Under the pieces are notes generated by a model, which saw only the letters and a list, made by a program, of their open reading frames with translations, made no database searches and was not told the origin of the DNA. A program made the position numbers and the translations under genes. 64,000 nt of DNA, taken from contig JAXDTI010000008.1 in NCBI GenBank assembly GCA_034090045.1, forward strand, positions 1-64,000, read 5' to 3'. The stretch comes from JAXDTI01 sp034090045 (GTDB lineage Bacteria; Actinomycetota; Actinomycetes; Actinomycetales; Actinomycetaceae). This document shows positions 56,959 through 64,000 of the stretch, piece after piece (the stretch's first letter is position 1; every line of letters begins with the position of its first letter).

Positions 56959-58659
56959 TCACCGTTTCAGCCCTCGGTGCATTAGCGCCCGCACTTCACC
57001 TACGAAAGCTAGCGAACCGAACACCAGGGTCGCCGCCTCTAACGGCATCTCGGCTGCTTGTTCAGCAAGCGACACGGCCCTATCGATAGCCTCCAGCGGA
57101 TCGTCAGCTATATAGACCCTGTCCTCACCGAAAACATCATTCGCGATCTCAGTGAGTTTTTCCATCTCCATGCCACGTTCGCTGTTCATGTCTACCAGCA
57201 CCACGGCATCCAGCGCTGGCTCCATCAACCCGAGTACACCTTCAACATCCTTGTCGCGCATCGCCGAATAGACACCAACCACATGCCGATAGGGCAACTG
57301 TTCCAAGACTGCGCGGCGCAGCACCTCGGCGGCTCCAACATTGTGGGCACCATCTAAAATAACGGTCGGTGAAGTGCGCGTCACCTCCAAGCGACCTGGG
57401 GAAGTAAACTCAGTAAAAGCCCGTTCCACAAGCAGTTCTTCCACTTGTTTACCGCCCAGATACGCCTCGAAAGCGGTGAGGGCGACAGCCGCATTCTGAG
57501 CTTGATGTTCACCCAAAAGCGGCATAAAGAGATTTTGGTAATGCCCATGGGGAGTCTGTATCGAGACCAGTTGCCCGCCCGGCGCCGGCTCGGTGTCGGT
57601 CACATAAAAGTCACTACCATAGGTCAAAACTGTGGCGTTCATCTCCACGGCTCGATTGTGAATAACCCGCTCAACCTCCGGGCGTTGCGCACCAATAACA
57701 ACCATCCCGCCCTCGTGAATAATGCCTGCCTTTTCGACAGCAATTTTCTCAATCGTATCCCCCAGCCACTGGGTGTGATCCATCGAAATCGGGGCGATAA
57801 CAGAGACTTTTGCGTTCAACACGTTCGTGGAATCCCAACTGCCACCCATACCGACCTCGATAACCGCCAGATTCACCGGAGCATCAGCGAAAGCAGCAAA
57901 TGCCATTGCCGTGAGCACCTCGAAAAATGACATTCGCGGACCACCACTATCGACTGATTCCTGGTCAACAAGGTCGATTATCTGGTGTACGTCCTGCCAG
58001 GCACACAAAAATTCCTCATCGGTGAGCGGCTGCCCATCAATACTTATGCGTTCATTTACTCTCTCCAGGTGCGGGGAGGTGAAACGCCCGGTGCGCAACC
58101 CGGCGCTGCGAGCTAGCGCATCAACCATGCGAGCGATAGAGGTTTTGCCATTGGTTCCGGCAACATGCACGGTTTCGTAAGACAGTTGCGGATCCCCAAG
58201 ATAGTCCATCATCCGTTGAATACGATCCAGGGTGGGCGTGAATCTATGCTCCGGCGCGCGGGCGATAATAGCCTCGTACACTTCGCGCACCTGTTCGGAT
58301 AGTTCATGGTGGGCTGCCAGTTCTACGGTTGGGTCTCCCCGATCCGTGTCGCTGCTCTCGTTCGCATCATCGGTGTCGAGTTCATCGAGAATCTCCGGGA
58401 GCGGACCGGAGAGCAGCGAATGCTCCACGATATTGCGTAACGCCACTTTCGTGTCTTCATCAGCATCCAGTTGGGCAATCATCCGGTGATAGTCACTGCC
58501 GTCCCCACTATCAGGCTTGTCTGCGGCCTCGATATAGGGGATGAGCTGAGGATCTACCCCCCGGTGACTACCGGAAGCTTCCCGATCCATATCGGCAAGC
58601 ACTTTTGAAAAGAAATCTCCAGCCTCACCGTGATCGGGTTTAGTGTGTTTTCCTGCCAA
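56959..58659 (-). CDS. folC: Folylpolyglutamate synthase / dihydrofolate synthase with N-terminal acidic extension
   Basis: Adds glutamates to folates and makes dihydrofolate. The catalytic part begins near residue 125 (EAIIARAPEHRFTPTLDRIQ). It has the Mur-ligase ATP loop VHVAGTNGKTS, GRFTSPHLERVNERI, AVIEVGMGGSWDSTN, and DGAHNVGAAEVL. The first ~120 residues are an Asp/Glu/Ser-rich segment with a short helix-like block (FFSKVLADMD, RMIAQLDADEDTKVALRNIV); total 566 against about 430-490. It starts with TTG behind AGGGGA, eight bases after the ileS stop. Confidence 0.93.
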   Translation of the reverse strand: MAGKHTKPDHGEAGDFFSKVLADMDREASGSHRGVDPQLIPYIEAADKPDSGDGSDYHRMIAQLDADEDTKVALRNIVEHSLLSGPLPEILDELDTDDANESSDTDRGDPTVELAAHHELSEQVREVYEAIIARAPEHRFTPTLDRIQRMMDYLGDPQLSYETVHVAGTNGKTSIARMVDALARSAGLRTGRFTSPHLERVNERISIDGQPLTDEEFLCAWQDVHQIIDLVDQESVDSGGPRMSFFEVLTAMAFAAFADAPVNLAVIEVGMGGSWDSTNVLNAKVSVIAPISMDHTQWLGDTIEKIAVEKAGIIHEGGMVVIGAQRPEVERVIHNRAVEMNATVLTYGSDFYVTDTEPAPGGQLVSIQTPHGHYQNLFMPLLGEHQAQNAAVALTAFEAYLGGKQVEELLVERAFTEFTSPGRLEVTRTSPTVILDGAHNVGAAEVLRRAVLEQLPYRHVVGVYSAMRDKDVEGVLGLMEPALDAVVLVDMNSERGMEMEKLTEIANDVFGEDRVYIADDPLEAIDRAVSLAEQAAEMPLEAATLVFGSLAFVGEVRALMHRGLKR

Positions 58660-58667
58660 AGTATCCC

Positions 58668-61600
58668 CTATCCCTGTTTCAAAGTCTCGATCTGTAATTG
58701 CTCACCAACCTGGATATTCACGGTAGGTGCGAGACATTCGGCACCGATATAATCCTTGAACTCATCCGCCCACTCCCGGTCGGTTTCAGGAAGAGTCAGA
58801 TTTAAGGTGATTCGGTCAGAAACGTTCAGGCCGGCCTGTTTACGGTGATCCTGAACCTGACGTACCAGGTCGCGGGCGTGACCTTCGCGCTCCAATTCCG
58901 GGGTGATTTCAGTGTCGAGCACCACGAATGTTCCGCCACCTACTGCCGCAGCGACCTGACCCGCATCCGCGATAACCGAGGAAGTGACCTTTACCTGTTC
59001 GCCACTGAGGTGAACCGGATGACCATCGAGTTGCACATCATCAAAAACGACTTCTTCACCATCTTCATGCCAGGCACCGGTTTTTTGAGCCTTGAACAGT
59101 TGAGAGGTCAGCCGTTTGATTTCAGCAGGGAACACTTTCGGATTCAATTGCACCTCGCGGCGCACCTGAAGACCCGATTCGCTGGGCTCCAAGAGTTGCA
59201 CTTCTTTCACATTTACCTCGGCAGCGATCAGCTCCGTAAACTCGGCAAGACCTGCCTTTTCCTGGCTAATAACCAGAAGCTTTGACAGGGGTTGGCGCAC
59301 CCTAATGGAATGGGTTTTGCGCAGCGAATGCGTAGACGATACCACCGCGCGCACCTCTTCCATCGTGCGTACCAGGTCATCATTGAGCAGCTGGGTATTA
59401 ACAATCGGATAGTCGGTGAGGTGCACCGACTCCCCGCCGGTGATACCCCGCCAGATTTCCTCCATGAGCAGCGGCAACATCGGCGCGGCTACCCTGGAGA
59501 GACGCTCCAGAGCGGTCCATAACGCATCATAGGCATCCGTATCTTCACTCCAGAAGCGGTCGCGGTTATTGCGGACATACCAGTTAGTTACCATATCTAC
59601 ATAGTCCGCTACCGCCTGATAGGCGCGCGGAATATGCAGGCCATCTAAAGCTTGCGAAACCTCGCTGACCAGCATATTGGTGCGAGCTAACAGATAGCGA
59701 TCCATAACGTGTTTGGGCTCGTTGAGCTCCTTAGCCAAATATCCGGCACCTTTATTGCAGGTTCCGGCGTACAGCCCGAAAAAGTAATAGATGTTCCATA
59801 TCGGTAGTAAAACCTGTCGCACCGTATCACGGATCCCTTTATCGGTGACAATCAGATTGCCGCCGCTCACCACCGGTGAGGACATCAGGAACCAGCGCAT
59901 CGCGTCAGCGCCGTATTCGCTGAACACCTCGTTGACATCCGGATAGTTACGCAGGGACTTGCTCATTTTACGCCCGTCATCTCCCAGTACGATTCCGTGT
60001 GAAATGCACTGAGTAAATGCCGGACGATCAAAGAGTGCCGTAGCCAACACATGGAGGGTATAGAACCATCCGCGGGTTTGACCGATATATTCCACAATGA
60101 AGTCGCCTGGATTATGAGTCTCGAACCAGTCACGATTCTCGAATGGGTAATGAACCTGAGCGTAGGGCATAGAACCGGACTCGAACCAGCAATCCAGCAC
60201 TTCCGGAACCCTGCGCATCATTGACTTGCCGGTAGGGTCATCCGGGTTCGGGCGCACCAACTCGTCAATATAGGGTCGATGCAGGTTATCCACTGTTACC
60301 CCAAAATCGGCTTCCAGCTGCTTGAAAGAGCCGTAGACATCCACGCGCGGATACTGCGGGTCATCGGATTTCCACACCGGAATCGGTGCTCCCCAGAAAC
60401 GGTTGCGTGAAATAGACCAGTCCCGCGCCCCGGCAAGCCAATTCCCGAAAATACCATCCTTGGTGTGTTCAGGCATCCAGGTGATTTCCTGGTTTAGCTC
60501 CACCATCCGGTCACGAATCTTCGTGACCTCGACAAACCAGGAGCTCACGGCTTTGTAAATCAGTGGTTTTCGGCAGCGCCAACAGTGCGGATAGGCGTGC
60601 TCATAGGAGGCAACTCGCACCAGTCGGGCACGCTGCGATTCTTCACGCTCAGCAATAGGACCGGTAACATCACGCAGGTCAGCGATGATATAGCGGTTCG
60701 CCTCGAACACGTTTTTACCCGCATAATCCCCCACTTCAGCGGTAAGGTTGCCGTCATCATCAACCGGCACCACAATACCGACCTTGTTCGGTGCACAAAC
60801 GTTCATGTCGTCCTCGCCGAATGCCGGAGCCATGTGCACCAGGCCGGTGCCGTCCTCGGTCGAGACAAAGTCGGCGGCGATGATTGACCAGGCATTTGAG
60901 CCCGGTCCGACGTGGCCTGCCTGGTCTGCGCTACCATCGGAGATTCCCTGCTCCCTGGCTGCCTCGAAGTACCCGAAAATCGGTGAATACCTGCGCCCGA
61001 CCAGTTCGGAACCTTTATAGGGTTGCGACACTTTCGCGTCTTCGCCGAGCTCTTTCGTGTAGTCCCCCAGTCGCGCAGCCGCAATAATCACCTTTTCTCC
61101 GGTGAAATCCCCGGTGACGGGTTCAACGGTCACATAGTCCACGTCAGGGCCGACCGCGATTGCCAGGTTGCTGGGCAGCGTCCAGGGTGTAGTCGTCCAG
61201 ATGAGCGCCAACTCTCCGGTTTCCAGACGCAACCCTACGGTAACGGTCTGGTCAGTGCGATTTTGATAGATGTCGTCATCCATTTTTAACTCGTGGTTAC
61301 TCAACGGTGTCCCATCGTGCCAACAGTAGGGCAAAACTTTATACCCCTCATAGATGAGACCTTTCTCATAGAGAGTTTTGAAAGCCCAGATGACGGATTC
61401 CATAAATGTCGGATCCAGCGTCTTATAGTCGTTATCGAAATCGACCCAACGCGCCTGACGGGTCACATAGTCGCGCCACTCCTGGGTGTATTTCAAAACC
61501 GAATCCCGACAGGCCTGGTTAAAGGCTTCAATGCCCATACCATCCGGCCCCTCAATTTGGGTTTTGTCGTCTATTCCCAGCAGCCGTTCGGCCTCCAACT

Positions 61601-61919
61601 CGGCGGGCAGCCCGTGCGTGTCCCATCCGAAACGCCGCTCTACACGCCGCCCACGCTCAGTTTGATACCGCGCCACCAGGTCTTTCACATACCCGGTGAG
61701 CAGGTGTCCATAATGCGGTAAGCCGTTTGCGAAAGGCGGGCCGTCATAAAAAACGTATTCGTTCGACCCGTCGGTGCCCGCGTCGCGCTGGTCAATAGAT
61801 TTTTGGAAAGTATCGTCCTGCTGCCAATACGCCAGCGTCTCCTCCTCCAGTGCAGGGAAGTTCGGGGACTGGGTTACCTCATCAGCTGCGCGATGCAGCG
61901 GATATTTCTTATCGCTCAT
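58668..61919 (-). CDS. ileS: Isoleucine--tRNA ligase (type 2, eukaryote-like)
   Basis: Class I synthetase charging tRNA-Ile and editing Val-tRNA-Ile. The 1083 residues contain a HIGH variant in [28 protein letters not shown], the editing CP1 domain ([17 protein letters not shown]) and [10 protein letters not shown]. The type-2 N-terminal signature [12 protein letters not shown] and lack of a C-terminal zinc finger fit the IleRS2 group, which is often mupirocin-tolerant; that is a family-level inference. A T-box leader precedes it. Confidence 0.97.
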   Translation of the reverse strand: MSDKKYPLHRAADEVTQSPNFPALEEETLAYWQQDDTFQKSIDQRDAGTDGSNEYVFYDGPPFANGLPHYGHLLTGYVKDLVARYQTERGRRVERRFGWDTHGLPAELEAERLLGIDDKTQIEGPDGMGIEAFNQACRDSVLKYTQEWRDYVTRQARWVDFDNDYKTLDPTFMESVIWAFKTLYEKGLIYEGYKVLPYCWHDGTPLSNHELKMDDDIYQNRTDQTVTVGLRLETGELALIWTTTPWTLPSNLAIAVGPDVDYVTVEPVTGDFTGEKVIIAAARLGDYTKELGEDAKVSQPYKGSELVGRRYSPIFGYFEAAREQGISDGSADQAGHVGPGSNAWSIIAADFVSTEDGTGLVHMAPAFGEDDMNVCAPNKVGIVVPVDDDGNLTAEVGDYAGKNVFEANRYIIADLRDVTGPIAEREESQRARLVRVASYEHAYPHCWRCRKPLIYKAVSSWFVEVTKIRDRMVELNQEITWMPEHTKDGIFGNWLAGARDWSISRNRFWGAPIPVWKSDDPQYPRVDVYGSFKQLEADFGVTVDNLHRPYIDELVRPNPDDPTGKSMMRRVPEVLDCWFESGSMPYAQVHYPFENRDWFETHNPGDFIVEYIGQTRGWFYTLHVLATALFDRPAFTQCISHGIVLGDDGRKMSKSLRNYPDVNEVFSEYGADAMRWFLMSSPVVSGGNLIVTDKGIRDTVRQVLLPIWNIYYFFGLYAGTCNKGAGYLAKELNEPKHVMDRYLLARTNMLVSEVSQALDGLHIPRAYQAVADYVDMVTNWYVRNNRDRFWSEDTDAYDALWTALERLSRVAAPMLPLLMEEIWRGITGGESVHLTDYPIVNTQLLNDDLVRTMEEVRAVVSSTHSLRKTHSIRVRQPLSKLLVISQEKAGLAEFTELIAAEVNVKEVQLLEPSESGLQVRREVQLNPKVFPAEIKRLTSQLFKAQKTGAWHEDGEEVVFDDVQLDGHPVHLSGEQVKVTSSVIADAGQVAAAVGGGTFVVLDTEITPELEREGHARDLVRQVQDHRKQAGLNVSDRITLNLTLPETDREWADEFKDYIGAECLAPTVNIQVGEQLQIETLKQG

Positions 61920-61921
61920 TA

Positions 61922-62160
61922 CCGGCCTTTCCGGGGTCGCGTTCGTTACTCAATCACGCCGGGACGCTGCAAGCCCCTTTGGGCTTCAACGCGGTACCAC
62001 CCCGCTTGCCGACAATCCGGGTTACTTCCCCGAGCCGCCTGGCCGCTCAAGACTGCTGTTACGGGCTTACCCGTCGGGTTCTAGTGAGCCAATATGGCCG
62101 TTCTTCCCGATGCTCGCCGGTGATACCCCACGCGCGTCTGCGCCCGAGCCGGGTCATTGC
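61922..62160 (-). promoter_or_regulatory. T-box riboswitch upstream of ileS (translational type)
   Basis: The minus-strand leader contains the T-box consensus GGGGTGGTACCGCG (61990-62003), which pairs with the 3' end of uncharged tRNA. A short Stem I can be drawn from GCTCG and CGAGC arms flanking a GGTATCACC loop, with an ATC codon at 62122-62124 as the likely isoleucine specifier. Downstream an AAGCCC/GGGCTT hairpin and a GC-rich region lead to the GAAAGG start site with no U-run, implying control of translation rather than termination, as reported for actinobacterial ileS T-boxes. Confidence 0.88.
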
Positions 62161-62167
62161 GTTAATC

Positions 62168-62197
62168 ATTTTAGCTACTGGCGCGCCGCTCCACCAA
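62168..62197 (-). promoter_or_regulatory. Candidate ileS promoter
   Basis: TTGGTG (62192-62197) and TAAAAT (62168-62173, 5/6 to TATAAT) with 18 bases between. A start about seven bases on (near 62161) gives a T-box leader of about 240 nt. Confidence 0.45.
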
Positions 62198-62266
62198 CTG
62201 CAAACATCCGCAGGAGCAGCAGGCGACAACGGCGATAGTATTGCCCTATAGGCAGGAGGGTTAAAT

Positions 62267-63061
62267 ATGCGTATTGGTTTTATCGGTGCCGGCTCGATGG
62301 GTTCGGCGATTATTGGGGGAGCAATCGAGTCGGGGAAGTATCGGGGCAGCGATTTTGTGGTCACGGATGTGAACTCTGAAAAGGCACAGTCCCTCGCTGG
62401 GAAGTATTCTCTCACAGCGCTGGCTTCTGTCGCCGAGGTGATTGCTGGAGCCGAGATGATTGTGCTGGCGGTAAAACCTCAACATCAGGGAGACATCCTG
62501 GCCAATAACGATTGGCAGGGTCGCCTGCTGGTATCGATAGCGGCGGGTCGCGCCACCGACACGATTGCCGCTGAGGCTCGCGAAACCCGTGTTGTGCGGG
62601 TTATGCCGAATGTGAATGCCCTGATTGGTCAGGCTGCCTGCGGTATCTGTTCCGCTGAGGGCGCCAGCGAGACCGATATGCAGGCGGTTCGGGAGCTATT
62701 TGCCACCTGCGGGACTGTCGATGACATTGACGAGTCTCTTTTTGGGGCGTTCTCGGCATTGGCGGGTTGTTCGCCGGCATGGGTCTATCGGATGATTAAT
62801 TCGATGGCGGCGGCCGGTGTTGCGGCAGGTTTACCGAAAGCAACGGCAACTCGGGTAGCGGCACAGGCTTTCTCCGGTTCCGCGCAGATGGTTTTATCTG
62901 GCTTGGCCAACGGGAGACATCCGGAGTCGCTAGTGGATATGGTGACCAGCCCGGGTGGCACCACGATTGCCGGGTTGCTGGCCGGGGAGTCCGCCGGAAT
63001 GTCGGTGGCGATTCAACAGGCAGTGCGAGCAGCGATTACTCGTGACGCTGAACTTGACTGA
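62267..63061 (+). CDS. proC: Pyrroline-5-carboxylate reductase
   Basis: Final step of proline synthesis. The 264 residues contain the N-terminal Rossmann loop GFIGAGSMGSAIIGG (4-18), AVKPQ, MPNVNALIGQAACGIC and the C-terminal SPGGTTIAGL motif. An AGGAGGG box lies seven bases before the ATG. It is divergent from ileS and converges on the lpdA-like gene with 16 bases between the two stops. Confidence 0.96.
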   Translation: MRIGFIGAGSMGSAIIGGAIESGKYRGSDFVVTDVNSEKAQSLAGKYSLTALASVAEVIAGAEMIVLAVKPQHQGDILANNDWQGRLLVSIAAGRATDTIAAEARETRVVRVMPNVNALIGQAACGICSAEGASETDMQAVRELFATCGTVDDIDESLFGAFSALAGCSPAWVYRMINSMAAAGVAAGLPKATATRVAAQAFSGSAQMVLSGLANGRHPESLVDMVTSPGGTTIAGLLAGESAGMSVAIQQAVRAAITRDAELD

Positions 63062-63077
63062 ACTGCCGGCTTAAACG

Positions 63078-64000
63078 CTAGTAGTCTTCAACCATTTTGT
63101 GTAGGGAGCGGGCAGCCTCGGTGATGGTTCCAGAAATCGAAGGATAAATAGTAAAGGTTCCCGCGAACTCATCCACTGTCAGGCGATTCTTTATCGCCAG
63201 GGTGAGCGGGAAAATAAATTCTCCGGCATATTGGATACAGATTACTGCGCCGGCAATCGTACGCGTGCGCCGGCGAGCAAAGAGTTTCACGAACCCCTCC
63301 TCAATACCACGCATCCTGGCTCGCGCGTTGCGAGCCACCGGCAAGATGACGCTGATGCAATCGACCTCGCCGGAATCGACCTGTGCCTGGGTAACACCGA
63401 CCGAGGCGATTTCCGGGTTAGTGAAGATGTTTGAGGATACCTGTTTCAAATCTAGTGGCTCTACCGCATCCCCGAGGGCGTGCGCAATCGCCAGGCGCCC
63501 CTGCGCGGAAGCCACCGAAGCCAGCAAGAATACGCCAGTGCAGTCCCCTGCCGCATAGATACGGTTCGCGGTCGTGCGAGAAACCCGGTCGGTTTTCACG
63601 AAACCCTGCTCATCGAGTAGGACTCCGGCTTCTTCCAGCCCCATATTGTCGGTGTTCGGAATAGCACCGACCGCCATCAGCACGTGAGAACCGCGAATTT
63701 CGCGACCATCCGCGAGTGTCACCACCACACCGTCGCCCTCTACCCGGGCAGCTTCGGCACGGGAGTTCGCACAGATGTTCACTCCGTTCTTTTCAAAAAC
63801 TTTCTCGATTAGGAGTGCCGCATCCGGGTCGTTATTGGGCAGCACCCGGTCGCGGGAACTAACCAGGGTTACCGGCACTCCCACCGAGTTAAATGCTGAT
63901 GCGAATTCGGCCCCTGTGACACCGGATCCAACCACGATCAGGTGTTCTGGAACCTCTTCGATGGAATAAACCTGTTTCCAGGTGAGGATGCGTTCACCAT
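63078..64000 (-). CDS. NAD(P)H-quinone dehydrogenase / flavoprotein disulfide reductase (LpdA-like), partial
   Basis: The gene runs off the window at 64000; only the C-terminal ~306 residues are here and the N-terminal FAD and redox domain is missing. Visible: the second dinucleotide-binding loop VVGSGVTGAEFASAF, YAAGDCTG (FAD), and a C-terminal domain reading YPSISGTITEAARSLH. Classical dihydrolipoamide dehydrogenase has a HxHPTxSE motif at that end; its absence fits LpdA (Rv3303c-like), a quinone reductase of actinobacteria. Catalytic cysteines cannot be judged. Confidence 0.85.
   Translation of the reverse strand, partial: GERILTWKQVYSIEEVPEHLIVVGSGVTGAEFASAFNSVGVPVTLVSSRDRVLPNNDPDAALLIEKVFEKNGVNICANSRAEAARVEGDGVVVTLADGREIRGSHVLMAVGAIPNTDNMGLEEAGVLLDEQGFVKTDRVSRTTANRIYAAGDCTGVFLLASVASAQGRLAIAHALGDAVEPLDLKQVSSNIFTNPEIASVGVTQAQVDSGEVDCISVILPVARNARARMRGIEEGFVKLFARRRTRTIAGAVICIQYAGEFIFPLTLAIKNRLTVDEFAGTFTIYPSISGTITEAARSLHKMVEDY

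Noticed and set aside
62059..62485. Minus-strand frames across the T-box and proC start
   Set aside because: They are shadows of the ileS leader RNA and the antisense of proC.

Overview
This window reads as a stretch of chromosome from a moderate-GC actinobacterium (mid-50s percent GC by eye, not computed). The lineage call rests on several things. Gene order follows the actinobacterial core: rpsB-tsf-pyrH-frr-cdsA-rlmN-dxr-rip-ispG-proS-def, and smc-ftsY-ffh-rpsP-khpA-rimM-trmD-rplS-lepB-rnhB-DUF2469-yraN-comM-dprA-xerC. Actinobacterial families of unknown function are present (DUF3052, DUF3145, DUF2469), as are a polyphosphate glucokinase and an ileS leader with a T-box that looks translational. 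GTG and TTG starts are frequent. A genus in or near the Actinomycetaceae is my guess only.

Layout. 1-366: non-coding, with an unusual A+C-rich, T-poor tract and a promoter-like site. 367-3079 (+): a YggS-type PLP protein and ilvD, the latter behind a candidate leader peptide. 3118-10484 (-): compact arginine operon argCJBDRGH, with argF missing from its usual place between argD and argR. 10560-14737 (-): flavodoxin, pheT, pheS. 14804-18279 (+): a LacI-type sensor protein without its DNA-binding domain, panB, map and ppgK. 18306-22003 (-): rnpB, a coiled-coil protein whose zinc ribbon has lost its cysteines, a Nif3-family protein, tRNA-Val(UAC), DUF3052, DUF3145 and def.

22007-33596 (-): proS, isoprenoid genes (ispG, dxr), an intramembrane protease, a DivIVA-repeat protein, rlmN, cdsA, frr, pyrH, tsf and rpsB (with a long Lys/Ala tail). 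33930-34424 (+): an exported M23-like protein that appears to lack a metal ligand. 34432-43949 (-): competence/recombination genes (xerC, dprA, comM, yraN), DUF2469, rnhB, lepB, rplS (behind a structured leader candidate), a trmD-GNAT fusion, rimM, an inserted HAD phosphatase, khpA and rpsP. 44117-52528 (-): amidohydrolase, ffh, ftsY, an unrecognised one-TM protein, smc and ndk.

52626-56024 (+): TetR regulator, OPT-family transporter and PAP2-type membrane phosphatase, the most accessory-looking block. 56033-61919 (-): D-2-hydroxyacid dehydrogenase, folC with an acidic N-terminal extension, and a type-2 ileS controlled by a T-box. 62267-63061 (+): proC. The window ends inside an lpdA-like flavoprotein (-).

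Most of the window is housekeeping: amino-acid biosynthesis, tRNA charging, translation, protein targeting and chromosome maintenance. I see no phage, insertion sequence, CRISPR array or defence system. The observations most worth following are the TrmD-GNAT fusion, the HTH-less LacI-type protein, the cysteine-free zinc-ribbon homologue, the degenerate M23 protein, the rplS and ilvD leaders, and the argF-less arg operon.
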